Shown here one piece after another: positions 23,867-35,243 of a stretch of 64,000 nucleotides of DNA. The stretch comes from Artemisia argyi (taxonomy: Eukaryota > Streptophyta > Magnoliopsida > Asterales > Asteraceae). Below the pieces are notes generated by a model that ran no database searches, was not told the origin of the DNA, and worked only from the letters and a program-made list of their open reading frames with translations. Made by a program: the position numbers and the translations under genes. The stretch lies in NCBI GenBank assembly GCA_030686995.1, contig CM060706.1, positions 140,205,505-140,269,504 on the forward strand. The letters are read 5' to 3'. Each line of letters begins with the position of its first letter. Within the stretch, counting starts at the first letter, position 1.

Positions 23867-24245
23867 GTACCACCACATTAGTCATGTTTGCTATGAACCG
23901 AACTGGTGGCATTGTTGATGTGGAAGCCCGTGTGCTACTTTCCTTGCGCAAGTGATACGCTTGTTAAAGTACCACGGTTTTGTTGTGTCTATCCTTAGTA
24001 TAACGGCCTAGGTTATAAACGACAAATTCTGCATTAAGTAGCTCATATTTAGAGATATATGTTATTCGAAATGGGTATGCATAAAGAAGACATCTAGTAC
24101 CTTGCAGTATTCCGGATTTGCTTCAAAGTGGGTGATGAGTATAACCTGGTTTCTGAATTTTTTCTTGTTCCAAGTCTGCAAATCTTTGTGCCTAGACTCC
24201 CCAAAATTGAAAACACTACCAGGTAGTAGAATGACTCACTCATCG
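23867..24245. other. Unassigned sequence between gypsy LTR 2 and ARF-GAP fragment
   Basis: No gene recognised. The minus strand has a short protein-like stretch near 24060-24220 (NFGESRHKDLQTWN, VILITHFEANPEYC). It may be a decayed exon of unknown origin. Confidence 0.3.
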
Positions 24246-24545
24246 TTAAAAGTGGTTCTCGCAGTTTGTTTTGAATGAGCTAGCTCGTAAGCATATTACA
24301 ATTCGGAAAATATTGAGATGTAAATGTTTAGATGACCTATTTGAGACCAACGATAATGCACCGCTTTTTGAAGCTTCTTTCGAAAGTAGCTGTGTATATA
24401 AGTCAGCAGTTCTTGAGGTCTGTTTGACCTCAATTTTGTCTCCGTCGGGCCACACGTACTACTCGAAGAAAACCTGAGCACGATTGTTTCCCCCATATGC
24501 CATCTTCTTCAGTTTACCCAGTGTACATGAATCAAGGGTAAATAG
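24246..24545 (-). pseudogene. ARF GTPase-activating protein fragment (AGD8/9/10-like)
   Basis: On the minus strand the translation reads LDSCTLGKLKKMAYGGNNRA, then QVFFE, a TAG stop at 24459-24461, then YVWPDGDKIEVKQTSRTADL and YTQLLSKEASKS. This matches the second half of the ArfGAP zinc-finger domain of plant AGD8-10 proteins, where a Gln normally follows FFK/E, so CAG to TAG is likely. ArfGAPs stimulate GTP hydrolysis on ARF at the Golgi. The zinc-finger cysteines that should lie upstream are absent, so this is a non-functional fragment. Confidence 0.75.
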
Positions 24546-25368
<823 letters not shown>

Positions 25369-25781
25369 TCCAATCCATTCGTTGTTAAACAGGACAGAAA
25401 ACAAAAAAAATATACTTGAAAAAAGAGCAGTTTAAATTATCATACATATCTTTTTCTTAAATATAGTTCCATAATATTAATTTGTTAAACCTGAATTCGA
25501 TTTAATTATTTAATTAAACTTTGTATTTTCATAATAGGATAATAGGTTTAAAATATATCTAATAACTTATTTATTTATTTATTTTTAATTCATAACATCA
25601 TGATAAGTTTAGAAACGATTTTGTCATATTTTTTTGTGATTTATAATAGGATAAGTTTAGAATTGATTTTGTTATTTAGTTTATCACAATTCTCAATATT
25701 CGTAACCCAATTTTTCAGTATATATACATATCCATCATTCATCCATAAAAACTAAAAGAAGCTCGAGATTCATTGAACACC

Positions 25782-26976
25782 ATGCAGGCAAGACGACATT
25801 TGATGAGGCTTTCTAATGGTAAAAAACTAAAAAACTCATTGACGATTTATGATACACTTTCTGTTGGATTCATGTAATCATTTGTGTATGTTGATTATGT
25901 TGATTAATTTTAGCGGCCAAGCAACGTGATCTTTAGAAGGTATTTTATTTTCAAATAATGTGTTAATGTTATTGTAAATAATCGTTGCTTCATTGATTAC
26001 AGGTCATGATCGAGAAAATAACACTACGCAGCAGTTGCAAGCGTCTAAAACTCCTTTACTAGGTATCGTGTTGTTTGAAGACGTTTGTATGTATGATTTG
26101 CTTAAAATAATTTATACGTTTACATGTATGATTATGTAATAGTTACACATCGCCAAACTGAATATGCAAATATCAACAAAACCATGTTTGAAAGTGAAAC
26201 ACCACGTGGAAGATCTGAGTACAATGTCTCGAACGTTATTACACAGCCAATAGGTAATATCTACATTAATTATTTTGTATATATTATTCATACTGTCTAT
26301 ATTATGTTGTTTAATTTATAAACAAGATCTTTAGAAGGTGTTTTATTTTTTATATAATGTATCCATGTTATTGTAAGTAATCGTTTTGTCTTTGATTGCA
26401 GTTTATGATCGAGCAAAAAACACTATGCAGCGGTTGAAAACATCAAAGAGGATTTTTGCACAGGTTTCAGAATATTTTGATTCACAGATAATTAATGATG
26501 GTAACCTATTTGAAATCACATTTATATGATAATTTTGATCAACAATCAAATTAAATAAACAAATCTTCATATTATGTATTATTTTGAATTGTTATCAAAA
26601 TTATAAGTTTATTATTATTTTTTTTTAATATTTAGTTACGAGAGAGCGAACAATGTCTCTTATTAAAGATATCAGCCCGATGAATGTAAGCATGGCTATA
26701 AGAGGAGTATGTATCTCCATATGGCGTTCACACAAGTTTAATGAAGAACATGACCCTTACAACCTAGATTGTGCTTTTCATGATGAAGAGGTAGTTTTGA
26801 TTAAGTAAATAATTATTTGTATTCATACATATTTATAATTATCTTTAATATTTAAATTGTATTAACAATTGAATCGTATTCAGATTTACGTTGAAAAAGA
26901 GCTTATGTTTAAATTTGAACCACTTTTACAAGAGAGACAATGTTACATAATATATAATTTTGGAGTGACGGATAGT
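25782..26976 (+). pseudogene. Replication protein A-like gene (OB-fold, DUF223 type), truncated by an LTR-like insertion
   Basis: Six exons with GT-AG junctions keep one open frame: 25782-25818, 26003-26062, 26143-26253, 26402-26500, 26636-26790 and 26884-26976 (185 codons). Exons 1-4 (about 102 residues) show no known domain. From residue 103 the protein resembles RPA70 or Helitron-encoded RPA OB-folds (TMSLIKDISPMNVSMAIRGV, CISIWRS, LDCAFHDEE, YIIYNFGV). RPA binds single-stranded DNA in replication, and diverged copies travel with plant Helitrons. Upstream is a TATATATACAT stretch at 25720-25729. The last exon is cut at 26976, where the LTR-like block creates a TGA stop. Exons 2 and 4 and their upstream introns are duplicates of one another. 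Splicing is predicted by eye. Confidence 0.65.
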
Positions 26977-29013
26977 TGATGAGTGTGTAAATACTCATCA
27001 TTTTTATCTCATCTGAACTGCCAAAACATCCAAAAACACTCAAATATGCATCAAAATACTAAAAATATCCCAGGATTGTGTTTTATATGTTTCAGATGCA
27101 AAATGATTAAAAACAGATGAAAAACAAACAAAGTTTGCATAATTGGCAGTTTCAGTCCCTCAACTTTCAAAACTTGTCAAATCTAGTCCCTGAGCATTTA
27201 TTTTGAAAGAAAAGTCACCAAAGGTCCTTTTGAAATCACAAATAATCATATTTAGCCCTTTGGTGAAAAGTTTCAAAATTTTACAAGTTTAGTCCCTGAA
27301 CTTTGCAAAATTGTCAAAAATGGTCCCTGGGATTTAAAACTTTGAAAAAAAATCAATTTTGGTCCTTGTGCTATTCTTCTATGGCAAATGTGGTCCTTGG
27401 ATGGAAATTTTGGAGAAAGTACAAGTTTGGTCCCTCAAGTTTCAGAATTGGCAAAACAGGTCCCTGAATTTCAATAATGTGGAAAAATCAAAAGAGGTCC
27501 TTGAACTATTCATCTTTGGCAAGATAGGACTCTTTGAAGACTTTGGGAAAGTTACATGTTCAGCCCCTAAAAAATCCAGGAATTACACAATTGGTCCTTG
27601 TTATATTTTACACACCAAACGGACCCTTGCTTGTAATAAAATCCAAAACCAAACCCAAATACCAAATCCAGTCCAAGTAACCCCCTAATCCACTTCCCTT
27701 TTTGCTGGCCCAAGACAGAAGCCGAAACATCCACCCCTTTTAATACTTCCCAAGGTCAAACTTTGACCCTGGTTAACAACACAGTCAAACACCACCCTCA
27801 CTCCCCTTCCCTCTCCCCCACCAAGTTGCAGCCATCACCTCACACTCCCACCATCACCATCCCATCACACCGCCCCTCCCACCATCCACCTAATAAGCCA
27901 AACATAATTAATGCTGCCACCCCCTGTTACACGCAACAGACCCAATTGCTCTGTATCTGTTTTGGCGCCAAAAACCACAAACGGCCAATATTAAATCTTA
28001 CACATCCAATGGTCAAAATTATTGCTGGGAAAAGACAAAGACACCTCCAAGACCCCTAATTTTCAAGTATAAATGGGAGAAGAAGCCAGTGAAGTCCAAG
28101 GTAGTTTTTTAGCAAAAATTAGTTAATGTCGAATTTATGTAATCTCGTATTTCTAGTAATAAATTTAGTTTGAAACTTGTGCTTTTTAAGTTAATGTAAG
28201 TTTCCAGTGTTTAAATTTGAAGGTTGTAACATTTTCAGTTTGAATGAAAAAAATATTGTGAAGCTTTTAGTAAAAATCCTTGTTATTGCTCAGTTCTTGT
28301 TTGAAATAATTTCATAAGCTCATTTAGGTTTTAGAAAAGAAAAGAAATAAAATCAGAAAAAAAAACCACAGGGAACCTATGCATGTGACTGGAGGCTTTT
28401 GGAAGTACCAAGAATTGGATTTGGTAGAAGGACTTTACCTGGCTTGTTTATAACAAGCCAGGAGCTTGTAGCAGCTTCAAGAAGCCCTAGTATAGCTAGT
28501 GGTTGAGGTTTCCTATCTTGTTTCATAAATTTTAGTTTTTAGCTTAAATTTGCATAATCTTGTGATTTTCAGTTGTAGTGGTTAATTATTGTTCATATTT
28601 GTTTGTTTATGTTTACAATAGCTTAGTATAACCTTAAATCTCAGTTTCATGGTTTGAATCTCATTTTAGCCTCATAGAAATTCTAATCTGCTAGTATCAA
28701 GAGTGTTTGGTTTAAGCTTAATCTGTGTGCTTTGGTTGTTTATTTGCCTTGTTTGTTGCATCACTAGTTTGCATTAGGTTAGAATAAGCTAGTTTGGTCA
28801 TAAGAATTGTAGTTTAAACAACAAAAGTCAACATTAGTTGCAATCTCACCTAACCGTTTAACTGTTGGAAACTTAATTGGCATAATCTCCATTTTAACTT
28901 TGAACTTTGATAAGCTTACTAGATTTTAGTCCCTTGTAACTTATAACATCATTCTAAGTGAGTAGGATTCAATTAAAGCGCACCAAAGTCAAAGTTCCAA
29001 GTTCATACAAAAA
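26977..29013 (+). mobile_element. Long LTR-like block (gypsy Tat-type?) with GGTCCCT repeats
   Basis: Begins TGATGAGTGTGTAAATACTCATCA, an 8-bp inverted repeat with an 8-base loop, exactly where the RPA-like gene is interrupted. Between 27149 and 27600 about thirteen GGTCCCT, GGTCCTT or AGTCCCT words recur every 30-40 bases among AACTTT/AAATTTTG sequence. A TATA box (AGTATAAATGGG) lies near 28061. No coding region was seen; the frames 27359-27688 and 27763-28059 are low-complexity. The right end is uncertain because it abuts another LTR at 29014. Long LTRs of this composition suit Tat/Ogre-like gypsy elements, but this is tentative. Confidence 0.45.
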
Positions 29014-30711
29014 TGTGGAAAACTAGAAGGGGGGGGGGGGGTTGAATAGTTTTGCGTATTTTTCGTTTAATAAAAGTTCGCTTTCAAGGAATTGATGGTA
29101 ATTGTAAAAACCTTTGAAGCTAAAGTATAGATACAAATTAATTCACATACATCACATAGATACTACTTATTTAAAGTGTTGAATAGAAATTATAATTTCA
29201 TATATCTCACTTAATTGTAAGTAAGTATTTATATATGTATATGTGTTTTAATGATTGTATATACTTATATTTTACAAATGTATAATTGATGTTTTAAATG
29301 AAACCTAGTTTGATCTTTATGTGAAATCAATATATGCACAACACACAATTATAATAATGTACGAGAAGCAAGTAAGTAAGCAAGCAAAGAATGAGAGATG
29401 GAAAGATCAAACCGAGAGACAAAGGATTTATAGTGGTTCGGCTACAAGGACACCTTCCTTGCCCTACTCCACTCCCCGAGCACCGAACTCGAGAGTTTTT
29501 CTTCACTAAGTCAATAACCTCCCTTATGGCGGAGAAAACCGTATACACCAAAAGCTTACACCAATTAACGACACAAAGCAAAATGTCGAGTTCTAATCGT
29601 AGCTAGAACCAATATCACACCACACCTTCTTTGCACCTTTTACTTCTTCTATACTTCTTCACACCACAAGTATCTTCACGCCTTCTCAAAATACTTCACG
29701 ACTTCAATGTCTTGCAACTTCACAACTTCAAAGCACTAACGTCTTCACAACTTCAAACCAATAATGTTTTCACACCTTCAAGCCACTAGTGTCTTCACAA
29801 CTATAATCTACTAATGTCTTCTAGTCTTCTCCACTTGGAAGCTTCAATTACTTCACTACTAGTCACTATTGCTACTATCTCCTATCTCCACTACTATCCA
29901 ACACTACTTCTTCACTTCAAGTTCCACTTCACACTTACAACAATTCTAGATTCTACAACTAAATCTAGCTAACTAATACATACACCTTATACACCAAAAT
30001 ATGAAAGATTAACAAGATGAAACAAACAAACAACTTAGATAGCAAGATGATACTAAGTTGTAATACTTCTAATAGAAGTATTCTTCTCTTTGCACTTGAG
30101 TGTTGAGGCTTGAATCACTTTGAAACAAAGATCAAAGTATATAAGATCAAAGGATTTTTAGAGGATGGGGAAGGATGTTTAGATCAGAAAGTTTATAGTG
30201 CAAAAAGGTGAGAAAAATATGTGGAATGATCCAATATTTATAGGGCCAGAAAATACTGTTCTGGAGCGTGCTGGTCCCCTTAATGATTAAGGGGGCCGCC
30301 TAGTAAAATTAAGGGGGCCGCCCTCCTGAACGTTGGATTTTCTTGTCCTTTTGTGAGGAAAATTTTTCTGGATTAGATTTGCCATTTTTGGTTGAAAATT
30401 TGAATTCAAAAATTTGTAATGAATTAAACATATTCTTTTAATGCCAAAAATGTTTTACAAAAGATATACAATGTTTTGTGACATTTTATAAATATCTAGT
30501 GATTAACAAAAATGTTCCTTTGATCTTATAATACAGTAGACACTTTGTTTATTCATACCTTAAGTGATTAATTGGTAAAGATGAGTATTTACTACTAAAT
30601 ACTTGTTTATGTCATAATCTTTGGTTTGATGAGTTTTCGTTTTGTGATTATCAAAACATAGAGATATCGAAAGATATGAATAACGTTTTTAGTCATTTAT
30701 TTATATCAACA
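29014..30711 (-). repeat. 3' LTR of a Sirevirus-like Copia element (LTR c)
   Basis: In minus orientation it runs from TGTTGATATAAATAAATGAC to CTAGTTTTCCACA. It shares the start, promoter block, TTCTCCGCC, GAACCACTATAAATCC and the GGGGGGTTGAATAG-type U5 with the LTRs at 7292 and 41934. It is 1698 bp long, longer than LTR a because of CTTCACAACTTC-type low-complexity sequence (29620-29950). A G-run (about 29028-29041) lies near its end. A polypurine tract directly precedes it, so it is a 3' LTR. Confidence 0.85.
30235..30322 (-). promoter_or_regulatory. Palindromic block and TATA box in LTR c
   Basis: CCCCTTAAT, ATTAAGGGGG and a further ATTAAGGGGGCCGCC lie at 30271-30322. On the minus strand CCTATAAATA (30235-30244) follows about 27 bases downstream, the same arrangement as at 7681-7799. 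Confidence 0.65.
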
Positions 30712-30828
30712 ATCTCCCCCTTTTTGAGCATACATCAAGGGGGAGCTTCCCTTCTCACTTCTCCCCCTTTTTGTAAAATCAAAAAGGTTTAAGCCAATAG
30801 AAGGGAAGCTCCCCCTTGATGTATGCTC
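30712..30828 (-). other. Polypurine tract region with a perfect 30-bp inverted repeat
   Basis: Read on the minus strand, AAAAAGGGGGAGAT directly precedes LTR c and is the polypurine tract. Just upstream are a second AAAAAGGGGGAG and two inverted 30-base arms (30726-30755 and 30799-30828, 43-base loop). Each arm carries CATCAAGGGGGAGC. The arms are perfect complements. Multiple polypurine-tract copies before the 3' LTR are known in Sireviruses. Confidence 0.8.
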
Positions 30829-31167
30829 CTCCTCGTTTGAGGGCACCAAGGGTTCGAGAATTGGAATTCTTGCAAGAAAAATATTAGAAGCACAAGCATG
30901 GCACAAGCAAACACATATATCATAATACCAACAATTAATAAGCATGGCAAAAGATAATTAGGAACACATATTAAGTCATTCATTGATAGAAAATGATTAT
31001 GTCAACCCATAATCATTGTTACAAGAGCCATAAATATAGAATACTAAACTAAGTAGAGCATCCTATTGTGCCAATCAAGGAGTGTCACCAAACTTTCTTG
31101 AATCCCAAAATGGTTGAAGAGTGTTATTTGAAAATGAGAAACATAAGCATATAAAATGCTTGGTGGT

Positions 31168-31998
31168 TTAGTGGAGATAAACTTTTGGTTGCATGGATGT
31201 TGGTGAGTTTGGAGATGTGGAACTTGTAGGTGGTGGATTAGAAGTAGGATTTGTTGATTGAGGGTTTTGATGTTGTTCAAGTGATGGTGTTTGTTGAGAT
31301 CTTGTAAGAAGATACTCGATCCAAGTGAAGTGCTCATTCAAAGCAATGGTTTGTTGTTGAAGGAAGATGCAACAAGGGCAATTGTTAACATGCTTCTCAA
31401 TTTGGTTGATGTTGTGTGGTGATGATGGTGAGCTTGATTGTGGTGGATCCAAATTGCGTTGAGCAAGATGTAATGCTAAAAGAGCACTAAGCTCATGAGC
31501 CTCTTTTAGCTCCTCAACAAACTTCAAGTGTTCGGAGGAAGGTGTTGGTGGTGGAACATGATAGTTGTCTTGGGTGAAGGTTTGAACATGCAACATAGGA
31601 ATGGCATGTGAGGTTGTAGGATGTGGTGGTGGTACTCTTGGTGGTGGAAACATGGTTGAGCTTGGGTAGTCATAAAAACATGAAAAGGGTGGAAGAGTTT
31701 CTTCATGAGTGAGTGGTGTTTTTGTTGAATGAGCAACATGTGAAGTATTGATTGAGATGTTGGGATTGTTGTTTTGGGAATGAGCATGCTCATCATAAGA
31801 AGAAGCATTAATGAGGGTATGAGTGGAAGATAGGTTGTGAGATGACTCATTAGAGTGGGTTTGAGGTTTAGTTGTTGGTTGACTTGGATCAACATCACTT
31901 GAGTTATGACAAGAATCAAGTTTCCTCCTCCAAACGGGTTTGACGGAGATCCTTGTGGTTCTTGAAATCTTTGGTTTTTGGTTGTTGGGGGATGACAT
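31168..31998 (-). CDS. Accessory (env-position) ORF of the Sirevirus-like element, unknown function
   Basis: I chose ATG at 31996-31998 (276 residues), because a good TATA box (CTATAAATACCC, 32031-32042 on the minus strand) lies about 35 bases upstream. An ATG at 32094 would lie before that box. The protein is rich in Ser, Pro, His and Asn. It has a basic N-terminus (KISRTTRISVKPVWRRK), a possible helix EELKEAHELSALLALHLAQR, a CPCC motif and a Pro/Thr/Ser tail. There is no signal peptide or membrane segment, so a classical envelope is not supported. It lies between a U3-like promoter segment and the polypurine tract of LTR c, the position of env-like ORFs in Sireviruses, but pol is missing. 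Confidence 0.5.
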   Translation of the reverse strand: MSSPNNQKPKISRTTRISVKPVWRRKLDSCHNSSDVDPSQPTTKPQTHSNESSHNLSSTHTLINASSYDEHAHSQNNNPNISINTSHVAHSTKTPLTHEETLPPFSCFYDYPSSTMFPPPRVPPPHPTTSHAIPMLHVQTFTQDNYHVPPPTPSSEHLKFVEELKEAHELSALLALHLAQRNLDPPQSSSPSSPHNINQIEKHVNNCPCCIFLQQQTIALNEHFTWIEYLLTRSQQTPSLEQHQNPQSTNPTSNPPPTSSTSPNSPTSMQPKVYLH

Positions 31999-32139
31999 GT
32001 TTGGGTGTGATGGCATTAATGATGGGAAGAGGGTATTTATAGTGTATGAGAAATGTGGTTTAGGAAGGAAAATTTGAGGGATAGTATGGGACAAAATATG
32101 TTTGTGAATTTTGGGAAGTATAGGTTGAAATGGGTCAAA

Positions 32140-32711
32140 AAGATATAAAGAAAACAGTGTTCCCGACCATCAGATGGCCGGTCCCCTTAATTAGGGGCCG
32201 GTCCCCTTAATCATTAAGGGGGCCGCCTTATATAATTAAGGGGGCCGCCCATCTGGTGATTCCCAGAATGCCAGAAATGGGTTTTTGGCAGAAAATTTTC
32301 AAAAAGGTTGTGTTTTTGGATTTGGATTCAAGTAAGTTCAACTCTTTGAGGCAATATAGGACATACTATTCATGAATGTAGAGAGTGACATATGGAATAA
32401 TTAAATTAGACAATTAATTTCTAATAATTATGCTATCTATTAATTTATCAATTAAGATATGCAACTAAGGAAGCAATAAAGCAAATTAGTTAAATGTGTA
32501 ACTATATGAGGATGATAACATGTAGTCTAATGCAAACATATTGATGATTATATGGACTCCAAGACTTGTTACAAACAAGATCCATATGGGCAAGCCATGA
32601 TTCTCATGAAATGACTTGATAAAATTGTGAATGTCATTTCCATAGAAGTGTATGACACATGTGAGATAATCAAATATGTTTTAAGCAAAACGTTTTTAGT
32701 TTTATTCAACA
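32140..32711 (-). promoter_or_regulatory. LTR U3-like segment upstream of the accessory ORF
   Basis: On the minus strand it starts TGTTGAATAAAACTAAAAACG at 32711, like the starts of LTRs a-c (shared CTAAAAACGTT). At the same distance (about 456 bases) it has the palindromic GGCGGCCCCCTTAAT/ATTAAGGGGACCGGCC block (32168-32255), then a TATATC/TATAAAG stretch near 32142. It lacks the R-U5 part and a primer-binding site and passes directly into the leader of the ORF at 31168-31998. Confidence 0.5.
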
Positions 32712-32739
32712 ATGTTTTGAAATAAATTCAAGTGTGTCA

Positions 32740-33716
32740 CTGTTTGCTTTAGTCGTTGTGTGACTAAATATTACCAAAGGCCACACAAACACAAAATTCA
32801 CGTGGCCATTGGATGATCTATAGTCACACAAAATACACATTTCTTCACTTTAAACAGCATATGGTCACACTTATTTACACTTTTGGCCACTGTTTGATTA
32901 ATGGTATGTGACTAAATATCCAAAACAAACATGCTTTGTGTGACTAAATATTACAAAAGGCCACACAAACATAAAATTCATGTGGCCATTGGATGATCAA
33001 TAGTCACACAAAATACACATTTCTTCACTTTAAACAGCATATGGTCACACTTATTTACACTTTTGGGCACTTTGTGTTAAATTGTATGTGACTAAATACC
33101 CAAAACAAACATGCTTTGTGTGACTAAATATTACAAAAGGCCACACAAACATAAAATTCACGTGGCCATTGGATGATCAATAGTCACACAAAATACACAT
33201 TTCTTCACTTTAAACAGCATATGGTCACACTTATTTACACTTTTGGCTACTTTGTGTTAAATTGTATGTGACTAACTCCAAAAAAACAACACCCATTGTG
33301 TGACTAAATCATCACAAACGTCACATTTATTGTATATTCATGTAGCCACCGAACGGGAAATAGTCACACAAAATACACATTTACTAGAAAGAATCATCTC
33401 AAATGTCACATATATTATATATTTATGTGGCCAAAGGTTGAAAAATAGTTACTCTCAAAAAACATTCGCGTGACTATAAAGTGTTTACGGTCACTGAAAA
33501 TGACTAATCCAACAAAACTTGTGCCTAATTTGTCACACATATTCGGGGTTTTGGTCACTCTTTTTCGATGGAAAAGGCCACGAACTCAACAATGTGATCA
33601 TATGCCACCTATGGTGGCGGGACCTATGGTGACACACAACGAAAAAAACGTGTGTGACTATAGGCATATCGTCACACATTTTTGGCATGACCAATACAAC
33701 TTTTTGTACCAGTGTC
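32740..33716. mobile_element. CACTA-like transposon end with 180-bp tandem repeats
   Basis: The right end, read inward on the minus strand, is CACTGGTACAAAAAGTTG. That is a CACTA (En/Spm)-type terminus, and it sits inside the reverse transcriptase of Copia Y. The interior is dense in GTGTGAC and GTCACAC words in both orientations, as expected of subterminal transposase sites. Three tandem copies of about 180 bp start near 32757, 32937 and 33117, with a diverged partial copy after 33297. The left end is not clear: CACTGTTTGC at 32749 shares only the first five bases. No transposase gene is present, so this is a non-autonomous or truncated element. Confidence 0.5.
32757..33296. repeat. 180-bp tandem repeat, three copies
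   Basis: Each copy begins TTGTGTGACTAAATATTAC and contains GGCCACACAAAC, GTGGCCATTGGATGATC, AATACACATTTCTTCAC and ATATGGTCACACTTATTTAC. The copies are nearly identical by eye. Confidence 0.85.
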
Positions 33717-35237
33717 AATGGTTACTCCAGCTGAGTCGTCATCAAGTTTGGATCTTTCAACCATGGGTGTATCAACCGTGTCACTTGAATCAAAACCAAA
33801 CTTCTTGAGGATGTCACTAGCATATTTGGCTTGATTAATAAAGATGCCACTCGGGTTTTGTGAGATTTGTAACCATAAGAAGAAAGACATTTGTCCCATC
33901 ATAGACATTTGAAACTTGGAACTCATTTCTTTAGCAAAGCGATCACATTCATTGGAATCAGACGATGCAAAGATGATATCATCAACATAGATTTGAACGT
34001 GAAGGAGGTTGTTTCCAGTCTTCCTAGTGAACAAGGTAGGATCAACTACACCCTTGGTAAATCGATTTGCAAGGAGAAACTTGGAAAGTGTGTCATACCA
34101 AGCTCTCGGAGCCTGTTTGAGACCATAGAGTGCCTTCTTTAGAGGATATACATGATTTGGTCTTTCTGGGTCCACGAAACCTACAGGTTGAGTAACATAG
34201 ACCACCTCTTTTAGGTCCCCATTCAAGAAGGCAGTCTTAACATCCATTTGATAGACAATCATGTTACTGCTGGCAGCATTGGCAAGAAAGATTCTAATGG
34301 CCTCGATACGAGCGACAGGTCCAAATGATTCTTCAAAGTCAATACCCTCTTGTTGACTATATCCTTTTGCGACTAAACGAGCCTTGTTTTTCAACACATC
34401 ACCATGCTCATCAAGCTTAACTTTGAAAATCCATTTGAGAGCAATGATCATTGCACATTCAGGTGGTGGTACTAATTCCCATACATCAAGACGATCAAAC
34501 TCATGGATTTCTTCTTGCATTGCAGTGAACCAAGACACCTTTGTAAGGGCATCCTTGAAGTCTTTGGGCTCGATTTTGGATAAAACTGAGTTGAAGAAAC
34601 ACCACAAGGCATCAGTGGCAAGTTGTTTTCTGGTGGACACAGGTCGTGAGGGATTTCCTATGATGTTGTCAATAGGGTGATCATTTGTCCATTTTCTGAG
34701 ATGTTCATGAGGTTGAGGACAGTGAACTGATATAGTATTGTTTGACTCTTCTGAGGAAGATGCTTCATTGGAGGATTCAGGTGCAAAAACATTTTCAAAT
34801 GGTTCTTCCTCAGGTGGTGCAAACGGATTGACTTCCCATGAGTTTTGAGATGCCTCTCCTTGGTGTTCAGAAGATGATTGAATATTTGATTCATTTTGAG
34901 TGTTGCTACATTCTGGTGCATCCAAATCAAGAGAGATGGAGGAAGATGGACCATTAGTATCATGAGGTGCATTCTCAGCCATAATATTCGGTTCAGCAGT
35001 CGGTTGTACCGGTTCATGAGGTGGCTGTGACTCGAAGTACTCATCAAACATAGGATCAAATAACATTATCAATTCTTCACTCGTGGGAGGAACATAAGGA
35101 GTGACATGGTTGGAGTTCTGTACAAGTCCCGAACTTATTGGTCCAGGAGATAAAAGATTATGCGAGGGTTCAGAACTGGTGTGTCCTGAAGTCGTATGCT
35201 CTGTCAGCTCATCAAACGTGACATGGATTGTCTCCAT
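33717..35237 (-). pseudogene. Copia Y reverse transcriptase, truncated
   Basis: Starts after a stop between this frame and the integrase. An acidic Pro/Ser linker is followed by the reverse transcriptase: [65 protein letters not shown] and the catalytic YVDDIIFAS. It continues to [20 protein letters not shown] and then breaks at the CACTA-like end (33717). RNase H is missing. The enzyme would copy the element RNA to DNA inside particles. This copy is inactive. Confidence 0.9.
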
Positions 35238-35243
35238 GATTTG

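Noticed and set aside
25914..25939. An extra 26-base exon in the RPA-like gene
   Set aside because: Acceptor and donor exist, but including it brings an in-frame TAG. The same GATCTTTAGAAGG sequence recurs as intron sequence at 26328, so it is treated as intron.
27359..28059. Two plus-strand frames rich in Pro/Thr/His
   Set aside because: They lie in the LTR-like block and reflect its repeated GGTCCCT and CACC-rich composition; no domain was seen.
29028..29041. G-run as a possible polypurine tract for LTR c
   Set aside because: It lies inside the LTR near its end, as CCCCCC does in LTRs a and b; the true tract is at 30712 on the other side.
31044..31919. Other frames overlapping the accessory ORF (31044-31337 and 31524-31919)
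   Set aside because: They are out-of-frame shadows of the His/Pro/Ser-rich ORF at 31168-31998.
32757..33296. Possible CRISPR-like array of regularly spaced repeats
   Set aside because: The 180-bp units are contiguous tandem repeats without unique spacers, and the genome is a plant's.
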